The notes beneath the pieces were generated by a model. The model saw nothing but the letters and a program-made list of their open reading frames with translations. It was not told the DNA's origin and did not search any database. The position numbers were made by a program, and so were the translations under genes. From Alphaproteobacteria bacterium (GTDB lineage Bacteria; Pseudomonadota; Alphaproteobacteria; JAAXGF01), in the NCBI GenBank assembly GCA_012267605.1, contig JAAXGF010000064.1:1-19922 (forward strand): a stretch of DNA of 19,922 nucleotides. Reading direction: 5' to 3'. The stretch's first letter is position 1. Every line of letters starts with the position of its first letter. Below are positions 1 through 7,012 of this stretch, in pieces.

Positions 1-384
1 CCCTCGATTCGCCCCCTCCATTTGGCGCCCTGTAGTGCCAACCTTTGGAGGTCCGATTGTGGAAAATCAATGGGTTAGCATCTTCGCGACCCCCGAGTTG
101 CGGAAGTCGGGTGAGCAACGGCTTGCCACCAAACGCGAGTTATGGGGGGCGAGTCAAGGACCGCTTTCGAGACTATATGGCGAATAGGTCGTACTTATAC
201 GGGCTCGAGCGGCGTTGGCCCGAGTCAACGTTCTGGCGTCGACGACAAAATTTGGCCACAGCGGCATAGTTCCGGAAGGAAAACAACCACAAAGACGGCG
301 GTTGGGCGAACCAAGCACAAACCGCACCACAACGGGATACGTCGGCCCTTCAACGTGCGGCGAACGACCGAAACCGGAACCCGT
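1..384. other. Left edge, no recognised gene
   Basis: No gene is recognised here. One open frame on the + strand runs from the window edge to a TAG at 185-187. It could be the 3' end of a truncated gene (it reads ...ENQWVSIFATPELRKSG... near 63-111), but I recognise no family and its third-position base use is not convincing. Bases 94-111 are an 18-base sequence that recurs inverted at the right edge of the window. On the minus strand, downstream of the GST gene, GCGGTT (298-303) can pair with AACCGC (320-325), but no clear U-tract follows at once, so a terminator is only possible. Confidence 0.5.
94..111 (+). repeat. 18-bp edge repeat, left copy
   Basis: The sequence CGAGTTGCGGAAGTCGGG is the exact reverse complement of 19905-19922, the last 18 bases of the window. 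The match ends after the final GGG: the next base is T here, and the corresponding base in the right copy is C. That is compatible with GGG being the outer end of a repeated element whose interior lies to the left, in 1-93. No transposase is visible, so the element is not identified. Confidence 0.6.
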
Positions 385-1068
385 TCAAACCAGCATTTTT
401 CGGGCGCCGTCGATGATGATGTCGCGGTTCTTTTCCTTTTCCTCCGTCGTCCAGGATTTATCCGGCACGGTTCGTCCTTTGATTACCGCCGGACGCGCAG
501 CGATATCGTCGAGCCAACGTTTTAAGTGGGACAGTCCGTCAATGCTGACCCCCGACCATTCGTGGCCTTTCGCCCACGACCAGTTGGCTATGTCGGCGAT
601 GGAGTATTCTCCTGCCAGATAGGCAACCTTGCCGAGACGGCCGTTCAGCACCTCGAACAAGCGGCGCACTTCATGTTGGTAGCGGTCGATGGCGTAGGGA
701 ATTTTTTCCGGGGCGTAGCGGTAAAATACGTTTGCTTGACCCATCATCGGCCCTAAGCCGCCCATTTGAAACATCAGCCATTGCAATACGGCCGATTCGT
801 TGTCCGAGCCGTGGCCCAACAGGCGGCCCGCCTTGCGCGCCAAATAGACGAGAATTGCCCCGGATTCGAATACGACGAAATCGTTGTTGTCGTGATCGAT
901 AATGGCTGGGATCCGACCGTTGGGATTTATCGCGAGATACCAGTCTTGTTTCTGTTCGCCGGCGCTGAGGTCGATCGCCCGCGCGGTATACGGCAGCGCG
1001 AGTTCTTCAAGCGCAATGGAAGCCTTAATGCCGTTCGGGGTTGAGGCGGTGAAGAGTTCGATACTCAT
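385..1068 (-). CDS. Glutathione S-transferase family protein (Nu-class/YfcG-like)
   Basis: This 227-residue protein is probably a cytosolic glutathione-dependent disulfide reductase or transferase. The N-terminal thioredoxin-fold domain (about 1-85) has the TPNG stretch at 10-13. This stretch lines the active site in the Nu-class YfcG/YghU proteins, in place of the Tyr/Ser/Cys of other classes. PNGRIPAI (49-56) contains the cis-proline and FESGAI (67-72) the gamma-glutamyl-binding Glu-Ser pair. The all-helical C-terminal domain (about 90-225) begins with QWLMFQMGGLGPMMGQ, typical of this class. Length is normal. The ATG is 31 bases downstream of the pheT stop, so it may be co-transcribed with pheST. 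No strong ribosome-binding site is visible. The substrate cannot be read from sequence. Confidence 0.93.
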   Translation of the reverse strand: MSIELFTASTPNGIKASIALEELALPYTARAIDLSAGEQKQDWYLAINPNGRIPAIIDHDNNDFVVFESGAILVYLARKAGRLLGHGSDNESAVLQWLMFQMGGLGPMMGQANVFYRYAPEKIPYAIDRYQHEVRRLFEVLNGRLGKVAYLAGEYSIADIANWSWAKGHEWSGVSIDGLSHLKRWLDDIAARPAVIKGRTVPDKSWTTEEKEKNRDIIIDGARKMLV

Positions 1069-1099
1069 GCCAATTCAATTTAGCTGAAACTGGTCAACG

Positions 1100-3502
1100 C
1101 TAACCTCGCAACACACCACCCGTCGCTTTTTCCACAGCATCTGTGATACGCACCGATACGACTTCGATTTCGGGTTCGGTCAGGGTGTCTTGGATCGGCT
1201 GTAAGCGGACGGAGACGGCGATCGATTTGCGCCCTTCTCCGACTCCTTCGTATACGTCGAATACGGTAACTTCATCGATCAATACCTTATCGGCGCCACG
1301 TACAGCGGCGACCAAATCGGCGCTGGCGACGTCGTTGTCGACAATGAAAGCGAAATCGCGCATCACCGCCTGAAAAGGCGAAAGGCGTAGCGACGGTCGC
1401 GCCTTACCTCGGGCAGATCCCTTGTTTTTCGCAGGAAAGACGTTGAGGAACACCTCGAAACCTGCAACGGGCGCCTTCACTTCCATGGCGTCCAGCACTC
1501 GGGGATGAAGTTCACCGAAATGGGCCAACACTTTTGGCCCCAGGCGCAGCGCCCCCGATCGACCGGGGTGGTACCACTCGGGTGCATCGGCGGTCACCTT
1601 TAGACGATCGGCGGGAAGATCACATGCCGCCACCACAGCTTCCGCGTCGGCCTTGACATCATAACCGTCTACGTCTCGCGCGGGCGCTAGCCAATGGCCT
1701 GGCCCGTGCTTGCCCCAACGAACGCCGCCGACCGCCAAGCCCTGACCGGCGGCTGTGTCATCGGCGAATATCTGACCGGTTTCGAAGAGGGCATGGCCGG
1801 CCAGGCCACGGTCGGCATTGCGTCCCGCAGCGGCGATCAGATTTGGCAACAAGCTGGGCCGCATGACGGAAAGCTCGGCGCTGATCGGGTTGGCAAGATG
1901 AAGGGAGTCATTGCCGCCGCCAAACAGCTGGGCATGATTCTCGGAAACGAAGGACCAAGTGACCGCCTCGACCAAGCCGCGCGCGGCCAGCGCCCGTTTG
2001 GTCCACGATGTGCGCCGTTGCGCGAGGGTCAGCACCGGGCGCGCTACCGCTGCTGGACGCGGCAAGGACACTGCAGGGATGTGGTCGTAGCCAACCATGC
2101 GCAACACTTCCTCGACCAGGTCGGCTTCAACTTCGAGATCGGAGCGCCAGGAGGGAATGCCAACGTCCCATGAGTCGCCGTTGTCCTCGATCGTGCAGCC
2201 GAGTCGCTCCAGAATCTTGCGGCAATCCTCGGTGCTGACCTCCGCGCCGCCGAGAGTAGCAACGCGACTGGGACAGAACGAGATATCTGGCTTGGGAGGT
2301 GGCGCTGCACCGACGGTCACCAGCTCACTGGCCTCGCCGCCGCAAAGGTCGATGATCAGGCGGCTGGCGATTTCTGCACCGGCGGGAAGGAAAGCAGGGT
2401 CAACTCCCCGTTCGAATCGGTAACGGGCGTCGCTGTCAACAGCCAAAGCACGGCCCGTGGCTGCGGTGCGCACCGGGTCAAAATAGGCGATCTCCAAGAA
2501 CACATTTTTGGTCGCTTCGGTGCGGCCGGTGTCTGTGCCCCCGATGACGCCGCCAAGCGCGATAAGTCTCCGGTCGTCGCAGACGGCGGTCATGGATTCG
2601 TCCGCCTCGAGAACACGCTCGTTGAGCGCCGCGAAGCACTCGCTCGCGTGAGCAAGCCGGACACGCAGATCGCCCTGCAAGCGATCCGCGTCGAACACGT
2701 GCGCCGGCCGGCCGAGGTCGAGGGTCAGCCAGTTGGTGATGTCCACGAGTGCCGAGATCGGGCGTAGTCCCACGGAAATCAGGCGCTCTTGCAGCCAGCC
2801 GGGACTTGGGCCGTTCGTAACGCCGCGGATGTAACGTCCGATAAAATAGGGACAAGCGTCGGCGGTCTCGGTATCGAAATCGAGGTGAACCTTGATCGGC
2901 GACGTGAAAGTTCCGGTGACCGGGGTTTCGTCGAGCGGCAGAAGAGTTCCAAGTCCGGAAGCGGCCAAGTCGCGGGCGATCCCTCGCACCCCCAGGCAAT
3001 CACCGCGGTCGGGGGTAATGGCAATGTCAAAGACGGGGTCGTCGAGGCCCAGCGAAGCCGCAAATGGTTCGCCTACGGGAGCATCCGTCGGTAGCTCGAT
3101 GATCCCATCGTGGTCGTCACCAAGTCCCATTTCCCGCTCGGAACACAGCATTCCGGCACTTTCGACGCCGCGAATTGACGCCCGCTTCAATTTTGCGCCG
3201 GTGCCCGGGACAGTTTGGCCTGGTGCCGCGAAAACCCCCTTCATTCCTGCTCGCGCGTTAGCGGCGCCGCACACCACCTGTTGCCTCTCTCCACCCAATT
3301 CGACGATGCAAACTGTGAGCTTGTCGGCATTGGGGTGGGGCGTTGCCTCGATCACCTCTGCGACCTTGAATGGCGCTAGCAGTTCGCCACGGTCGACGAC
3401 CTCCTCGACCTTCAGGCCAAGGGCGGTAAGCCGCTCGCTGATGTCGGCCAGGCTGGCGTCGGTCTTCAAGTGCCGCCGTAGCCAGGAAAGCGTGAACTTC
3501 AC
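1100..3502 (-). CDS. pheT: Phenylalanyl-tRNA synthetase beta subunit
   Basis: The 800-residue beta subunit of the alpha2-beta2 cytosolic enzyme that charges tRNA-Phe. Domains in order: the EMAP-II-like tRNA-binding domain (about 42-150, VAEVIEATPHPNADKL), the B3/B4 editing domain that clears Tyr-tRNA-Phe (about 210-380), the B5 domain (about 405-475), the catalytic-like core (about 495-690), and the C-terminal ferredoxin-like anticodon-binding domain (about 705-798, starting SPFQAVMRDFAFIV). Length is normal. The start is GTG, overlapping the pheS stop in a GTGA (positions 3499-3502), so translational coupling of the two subunits is likely. An AGG lies about 10 bases upstream, within pheS. 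Confidence 0.98.
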   Translation of the reverse strand: MKFTLSWLRRHLKTDASLADISERLTALGLKVEEVVDRGELLAPFKVAEVIEATPHPNADKLTVCIVELGGERQQVVCGAANARAGMKGVFAAPGQTVPGTGAKLKRASIRGVESAGMLCSEREMGLGDDHDGIIELPTDAPVGEPFAASLGLDDPVFDIAITPDRGDCLGVRGIARDLAASGLGTLLPLDETPVTGTFTSPIKVHLDFDTETADACPYFIGRYIRGVTNGPSPGWLQERLISVGLRPISALVDITNWLTLDLGRPAHVFDADRLQGDLRVRLAHASECFAALNERVLEADESMTAVCDDRRLIALGGVIGGTDTGRTEATKNVFLEIAYFDPVRTAATGRALAVDSDARYRFERGVDPAFLPAGAEIASRLIIDLCGGEASELVTVGAAPPPKPDISFCPSRVATLGGAEVSTEDCRKILERLGCTIEDNGDSWDVGIPSWRSDLEVEADLVEEVLRMVGYDHIPAVSLPRPAAVARPVLTLAQRRTSWTKRALAARGLVEAVTWSFVSENHAQLFGGGNDSLHLANPISAELSVMRPSLLPNLIAAAGRNADRGLAGHALFETGQIFADDTAAGQGLAVGGVRWGKHGPGHWLAPARDVDGYDVKADAEAVVAACDLPADRLKVTADAPEWYHPGRSGALRLGPKVLAHFGELHPRVLDAMEVKAPVAGFEVFLNVFPAKNKGSARGKARPSLRLSPFQAVMRDFAFIVDNDVASADLVAAVRGADKVLIDEVTVFDVYEGVGEGRKSIAVSVRLQPIQDTLTEPEIEVVSVRITDAVEKATGGVLRG

Positions 3503-4578
3503 CGCGCCAAACCTGCATGTAGAGTGGGGACGTCTAGGGCGGCGAATCCGTAGTGACGAAGCCAGCGTAGATCGGCGTCGAAGAAGCTACGTAGATCGGG
3601 GATACCGTATTTCAGCATGGCGATACGGTCGATGCCGACGCCAAAGGCGAAGCCTTGATAACGCTCCGAATCAATGCCGCAATGCCCGAGAACGTTGGGA
3701 TGAACCATGCCGCAGCCAAGAATTTCCAGCCAATCGTCACCGGCGCCGATGGTCAAACTTCCGCGGGACCTTTTACAGCCGATGTCCATTTCTGCCGAGG
3801 GAGAGGTAAAGGGGAAATAACTGGGTCGAAACCGCACGGGAACCTCGACTTCGAAGAAGGCACTGACGAAATCCTGTAAGCACCCCTTGAGATGCCCCAT
3901 ATGGGTAGTTTGATCCACTACCAAACCCTCGACCTGGTGAAACATCGGTGTATGGGTCATATCGGAATCACGGCGATAGGTGCGCCCTGGGGCAATGATA
4001 CGTACCGGTGGCGGCTGGCTCTTCATCGTGCGTACCTGCACCGGTGACGTGTGAGTGCGTAATAGTTGGCGAGCTTGGCCTTGCGGTGCACGCAAATAAA
4101 AAGTGTCGTGATCCTGCCTTGCGGGATGTTCCGGTGGAATGTTTAGGGCGGTGAAGTTGTGAAAATCGTCTTCGATGTCGGGACCCTCGGCGACCTTGAA
4201 ACCCATGTTCGCGAAGATTGCTACGATTTCATCGAATACCTGGCTGACCGGATGCACCCGGCCAGTTGGCGCCCGACGCGCGGGCAGCGTGACGTCGATT
4301 CGTTCCGATCGAAGCTGGGCATCGAGGGCGGCACCCCGAAGATCCTCCGCACGTGCCTCGATGGCCGCTGCGAGTTCGCTCTTCAACCGGTTTAGTGCCG
4401 CACCGGCGTCGCGCCGCAAGGAGGCGTCCATTGCACCGATGGCCTTCATGCGCGTGGTCAGAATCCCCTTCTTGCCGAGAGCGCCAACTCGGGTAGTCTC
4501 CAACGCTTTCAGGTTCTCGGCGTTCCCTACTTCGGCGAGCAGTCGTTGGCCCAGAGTTTCCAAGTCATCCATGATCAT
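3499..4578 (-). CDS. pheS: Phenylalanyl-tRNA synthetase alpha subunit
   Basis: The catalytic alpha subunit (359 residues) activates Phe with ATP and transfers it to tRNA-Phe. An N-terminal coiled-coil arm (about 1-90) is followed by the class II core. Motif-like stretches seen: HPVSQVFDEI (109-118), RTHTSPVQ (174-181), the motif 2 region YRRDSDMTHTPMFHQVEG (201-218), FTSPSAEMDI (257-266), and motif 3 GFAFGVGIDRIAMLKYG (309-325). The Ala of GFAFGVG matches the position that sets the size of the Phe pocket. Two in-frame ATGs, 4578 and 4572, are possible starts; AGGGA lies 4 bases before the first, 10 before the second, so either may be used. A 218-base gap separates it from rplT, so it may have its own promoter as well as read-through from rpmI. 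Confidence 0.98.
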   Translation of the reverse strand: MIMDDLETLGQRLLAEVGNAENLKALETTRVGALGKKGILTTRMKAIGAMDASLRRDAGAALNRLKSELAAAIEARAEDLRGAALDAQLRSERIDVTLPARRAPTGRVHPVSQVFDEIVAIFANMGFKVAEGPDIEDDFHNFTALNIPPEHPARQDHDTFYLRAPQGQARQLLRTHTSPVQVRTMKSQPPPVRIIAPGRTYRRDSDMTHTPMFHQVEGLVVDQTTHMGHLKGCLQDFVSAFFEVEVPVRFRPSYFPFTSPSAEMDIGCKRSRGSLTIGAGDDWLEILGCGMVHPNVLGHCGIDSERYQGFAFGVGIDRIAMLKYGIPDLRSFFDADLRWLRHYGFAALDVPTLHAGLAR

Positions 4579-4630
4579 TCATTCCCTGGGCGGCCTCCTA
4601 GTGATTTCCGTGGCAATTTTGTGCCGACGA

Positions 4631-4659
4631 ATAGTACCTGGTAACGCTCCCACGTCGAA
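4631..4659 (-). promoter_or_regulatory. Weak candidate promoter for pheST
   Basis: On the minus strand a -10-like TACTAT (4631-4636) lies 17 bases from a poor -35 (TTCGAC). Only the -10 resembles the consensus. The leader between here and pheS contains one 17-codon frame with no Phe codons, so a Phe-rich attenuator peptide is not supported. Confidence 0.22.
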
Positions 4660-4777
4660 CAACTAGAGTCGGGAAATTGCACGAAGGCACGCCTCGACGC
4701 TCACGGGATTGGCCATCGCTTTCGAATTTGCGGAGGATATACGAGGATGGGGCGCGAGCCTGAGTCGGCAACTGCGG

Positions 4778-4794
4778 CGGAGGCCGTTCCTCCG
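4778..4794 (-). terminator. Hairpin just after rplT
   Basis: CGGAGG (4778-4783), a 5-base loop, and CCTCCG (4789-4794) form a 6-bp GC-rich stem immediately downstream of the rplT stop. No U-tract follows on the minus strand, so it may be a weak pause or an RNA-end stabiliser, not a full terminator. That would fit partial read-through into pheS. Confidence 0.25.
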
Positions 4795-4796
4795 GG

Positions 4797-5162
4797 TCAG
4801 GCGGGGCTGCCGAGAGCGGATCGCGCTTGATCGACCAAGGCTTGGAAAGCTGCCGGCTCACGCACCGCGAGGTCAGCCAACATTTTACGGTCCACTTCGA
4901 CCCCGGCGCGATGTAGACCGTTGATAAATCGGCCATACGTCATACCCTGGGCGCGGGCGCCAGCGTTGATCCGTTGAATCCACAGGGCGCGGAACGCGCG
5001 TTTGCGGTTCCGGCGGTCACGATAGGCATATTGCAGTGCTTTCTCGACCCGCTGCAGGGCGATCCGGTAACAATTCTTGCCGCGCCCGCGATAACCTTTC
5101 GCCTTGGCGAGAACCTTCTTGTGCCGCGCGTGGGCGACGACGCCGCGTTTGACCCGGGCCAT
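4797..5162 (-). CDS. rplT: 50S ribosomal protein L20
   Basis: A 121-residue basic protein, near the usual 118, that binds 23S rRNA early in assembly of the large subunit. The N-terminus MARVKRGVVAHARHKKVL and the stretch GYRGRGKNCYRIALQRVEKALQYAYRDRRNRKRAFR are hallmarks of L20, as is RINAGARAQGMTYGRFINGL. It follows rpmI by 12 bases, and its ribosome-binding site (AGGGAAA) overlaps the rpmI stop codon, which suggests coupled translation. In some bacteria L20 represses this operon by binding its leader. I see no clear L20-type pseudoknot but cannot exclude one. Confidence 0.98.
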   Translation of the reverse strand: MARVKRGVVAHARHKKVLAKAKGYRGRGKNCYRIALQRVEKALQYAYRDRRNRKRAFRALWIQRINAGARAQGMTYGRFINGLHRAGVEVDRKMLADLAVREPAAFQALVDQARSALGSPA

Positions 5163-5174
5163 CGAACAATTTCC

Positions 5175-5372
5175 CTAGCCGTAAGGAAGAAAATCTTTGA
5201 TGATACGTGCGTCCGCAGGCGAAAGGTTGCCGCCAGCGCGCGCTTTACGTTTCATCTTCTGAGATCGTTTGCGCAAGTTATGGCGTTTGAACGCTTTGTT
5301 CATACGCACCTTACCGGTGGGCGTAATGGTAAAGCGCTTTTTCGCCGAACTCTTGGATTTTAGCTTGGGCAT
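5175..5372 (-). CDS. rpmI: 50S ribosomal protein L35
   Basis: A 65-residue basic ribosomal protein of the large subunit. It starts MPKLKSKSSAKKRF, which fixes the ATG at 5372, although the same frame stays open further upstream. The segment KVRMNKAFKRHNLRKRS and the end of the protein (ARIIKDFLPYG) match the family. It is the first gene of the block rpmI-rplT-pheS-pheT. infC (IF3), which precedes rpmI in many bacteria, is absent: the upstream neighbour is the divergent rsmB. A sigma-70-like promoter lies about 75-100 bases upstream. Confidence 0.97.
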   Translation of the reverse strand: MPKLKSKSSAKKRFTITPTGKVRMNKAFKRHNLRKRSQKMKRKARAGGNLSPADARIIKDFLPYG

Positions 5373-5445
5373 TGGCTGTTCCAGCGCGCTGCGAATTACG
5401 CCAACGCAAACATCACCTAACGGTCCATACGATCGCGAAACCACG

Positions 5446-5474
5446 CTTATAGCGATCGAGCGACAATGATGCAA
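5446..5474 (-). promoter_or_regulatory. Sigma-70-type promoter for rpmI-rplT
   Basis: Read on the minus strand, TTGCAT (5469-5474) and TATAAG (5446-5451) are separated by exactly 17 bases. Transcription would begin near 5438 and give a 5' leader of about 65 bases before the rpmI ATG. This is the best promoter match in the gap between rpmI and rsmB. Confidence 0.5.
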
Positions 5475-5603
5475 GCTATTGACCCCGGGGGAGGGTTTGG
5501 CGGATTTCTTGTTTTCTCGGGTTGGGGTAAGGTCTGCCAATGACCATAGGCGGATCGCCGCACCATTTATCCGATGGTGGAAGAGTCCGTCAGGCGATGA
5601 CCG

Positions 5604-6890
5604 TTGAAACAAGCACCACCTGTTAACTCCCGCGCCGTCGCCGTAGCACTCCTTTCAGATGTGCTTGAAGCGCGCCGGCCACTGGATCGAGCGCTGGCAT
5701 CGCGGGGCGAATTTGCCGCGCTCAGCTCTCGCGACCGTGCCTTTTCTCGTTTACTCTTGGTCACGGTGTTGCGCCGGTTGGTGCAGATCGATGATTTGGT
5801 CAATGGCTGTCTTGATCATCCGCTCCCCAGGTCTGCCGTGCTGATTCGTCAAATTCTCCGCCTCGGCACGGCTGAGCTGGTTTTTCTCGGTAAACCGGCC
5901 TACGCGGCCGTCGATGCTGGTGTGAAGCTTGCTGTTGCTTGCAACCAGTCTCGGTACAAGGGATTGGTCAACGCGGTGTTGCGACGGCTGGCGCGCGAGG
6001 GTGCCGATAGAGCTCAGGCATTCGACCGCCCCAACGTACCCGGCTGGCTAATTGATTCATGGCGCCAAGCGTATGGCGAGGCCACTGCATCGGCAATCTG
6101 TGCTGCCCACCAATTGGAGCCGCCCCTGGACATCAACGTCAAAGGAGATCCGGAAGATTGGCGTGATGCACTGGCCGCGATGCGGTTGCCCACCGGGGTG
6201 TTGCGCCGCCCGGCTGGGGGGCGAGTGGCCGAATTACCCGGTTATGCAGAAGGTGCCTGGTGGGTGCAGGATGCGGCGGCGGCGTTACCGGCGCGGTTAC
6301 TGGGAGATGTCACTGGAAAGACTGTGATCGATCTGTGCGCGGCACCGGGGGGCAAAACCGCGCAACTCGCCACGCTAGGCGCCCGAGTGATCGCCGTGGA
6401 ACAAGACCAACAGCGTCTGGAACGCCTACGCGCAAATCTAACCCGGCTACGACTTCCGGCAGACACGGTTTGCGCTGATGCGACCCGTTGGCGGCCCGAA
6501 TCGCCGGTTGACGCGGTGTTGCTGGATGCCCCTTGCAGCGCTACAGGGACCATCCGGCGGCGGCCCGACGTGGCCTGGCTGAAGGGGCCGTCAGATATAC
6601 GCCGGCTGTGTGCGCTGCAAGACGCGTTGCTCGACGCCGCCGTCGACATGATGCGGCCAGGGGGCACACTCATCTATTGCGTATGTTCGTTGCAAACTGA
6701 GGAATGCGAGACGCGGATTAAGGCAATGCGCGCACGCCACCCTTTCATGGAGCCTGTTTCAGCACCGCCAGTTTCGGGGCTGGGTGGCGCCGTAACATCC
6801 AATGGTAATTTGCGTACACTGCCCAGCCAATGGCCGGAACTCGGTGGACTCGACGGTTTTTTTGCTGCTCGCTTGGATCGCAACGGCTGA
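5604..6890 (+). CDS. rsmB: 16S rRNA (cytosine-967-C5)-methyltransferase
   Basis: A 428-residue SAM-dependent enzyme that methylates C967 of 16S rRNA. The N-terminal NusB-like RNA-binding domain spans about 5-130 (ending RYKGLVNAVLRRLA). The Rossmann methyltransferase domain has the SAM motif DLCAAPGGKTAQLA (243-256). It also has LLDAPCSATGTIRRRPD (306-322), with the release cysteine Cys311, and YCVCSLQTEE (358-367), with nucleophile Cys361. The start is TTG at 5604: the codon two positions upstream is a TGA stop, and the nearest ATG (5597) is out of frame and stops after nine codons. No strong ribosome-binding site is visible, so initiation may be weak. It is divergent from rpmI and followed by the heparinase-like gene after 122 bases. 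Confidence 0.96.
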   Translation: MKQAPPVNSRAVAVALLSDVLEARRPLDRALASRGEFAALSSRDRAFSRLLLVTVLRRLVQIDDLVNGCLDHPLPRSAVLIRQILRLGTAELVFLGKPAYAAVDAGVKLAVACNQSRYKGLVNAVLRRLAREGADRAQAFDRPNVPGWLIDSWRQAYGEATASAICAAHQLEPPLDINVKGDPEDWRDALAAMRLPTGVLRRPAGGRVAELPGYAEGAWWVQDAAAALPARLLGDVTGKTVIDLCAAPGGKTAQLATLGARVIAVEQDQQRLERLRANLTRLRLPADTVCADATRWRPESPVDAVLLDAPCSATGTIRRRPDVAWLKGPSDIRRLCALQDALLDAAVDMMRPGGTLIYCVCSLQTEECETRIKAMRARHPFMEPVSAPPVSGLGGAVTSNGNLRTLPSQWPELGGLDGFFAARLDRNG

Positions 6891-6923
6891 TCGTCAGTCG
6901 GAGCAATCACGGCGATAAGCAGT

Positions 6924-6967
6924 TTGACGTTGACCGGTATTTCATGGTCAACAAATGGTTAACAAAT
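6924..6967 (+). promoter_or_regulatory. Cluster of GGTCAA/TTGACC repeats upstream of the heparinase gene
   Basis: Between rsmB and the heparinase gene lie TTGAC (6924-6928), TTGACC (6930-6935) and GGTCAA (6946-6951). The last two form an inverted repeat with a 10-base spacer. The second arm begins a tandem pair of 11-base units, GGTCAACAAAT (6946-6956) and GGTTAACAAAT (6957-6967). This looks like a regulator-binding site or promoter region. No confident -10 box was found, and the regulator is unknown. Confidence 0.35.
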
Positions 6968-7012
6968 ACAAGGCATAGTAAGCGAATGCATAATCGTACA
7001 GGCAGCTAGGCG

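Noticed and set aside
1..111. Tn3-type terminal repeat starting GGGGTC, read inward on the minus strand
   Set aside because: After the first six bases it does not follow the 38-base Tn3/Tn21 pattern, and the repeated segment begins before the GGGG run.
2..187. 3' end of a truncated gene at the left edge
   Set aside because: The frame is open to a TAG, but no family is recognised, and it runs straight through the end of the 18-base repeat, so downstream codons may be read-through. It is noted in the left-edge entry and not called as a gene.
2892..3809. A 305-codon open frame on the + strand
   Set aside because: It lies antisense to pheT and pheS, whose reading frames are certain, and its Ser/Arg/Pro-rich translation matches no family.
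4579..4796. A Phe-codon leader peptide (attenuator) before pheS
   Set aside because: The only small frame with an ATG in the minus-strand leader encodes MANPVSVEACLRAISRL, with no Phe codons, and no clear pair of competing hairpins was found.
5175..5612. A longer version of rpmI reaching upstream to 5612
   Set aside because: L35 begins at MPKLKSK; the extra 80 residues resemble nothing, and the extension would cover the rpmI promoter and the rsmB start.
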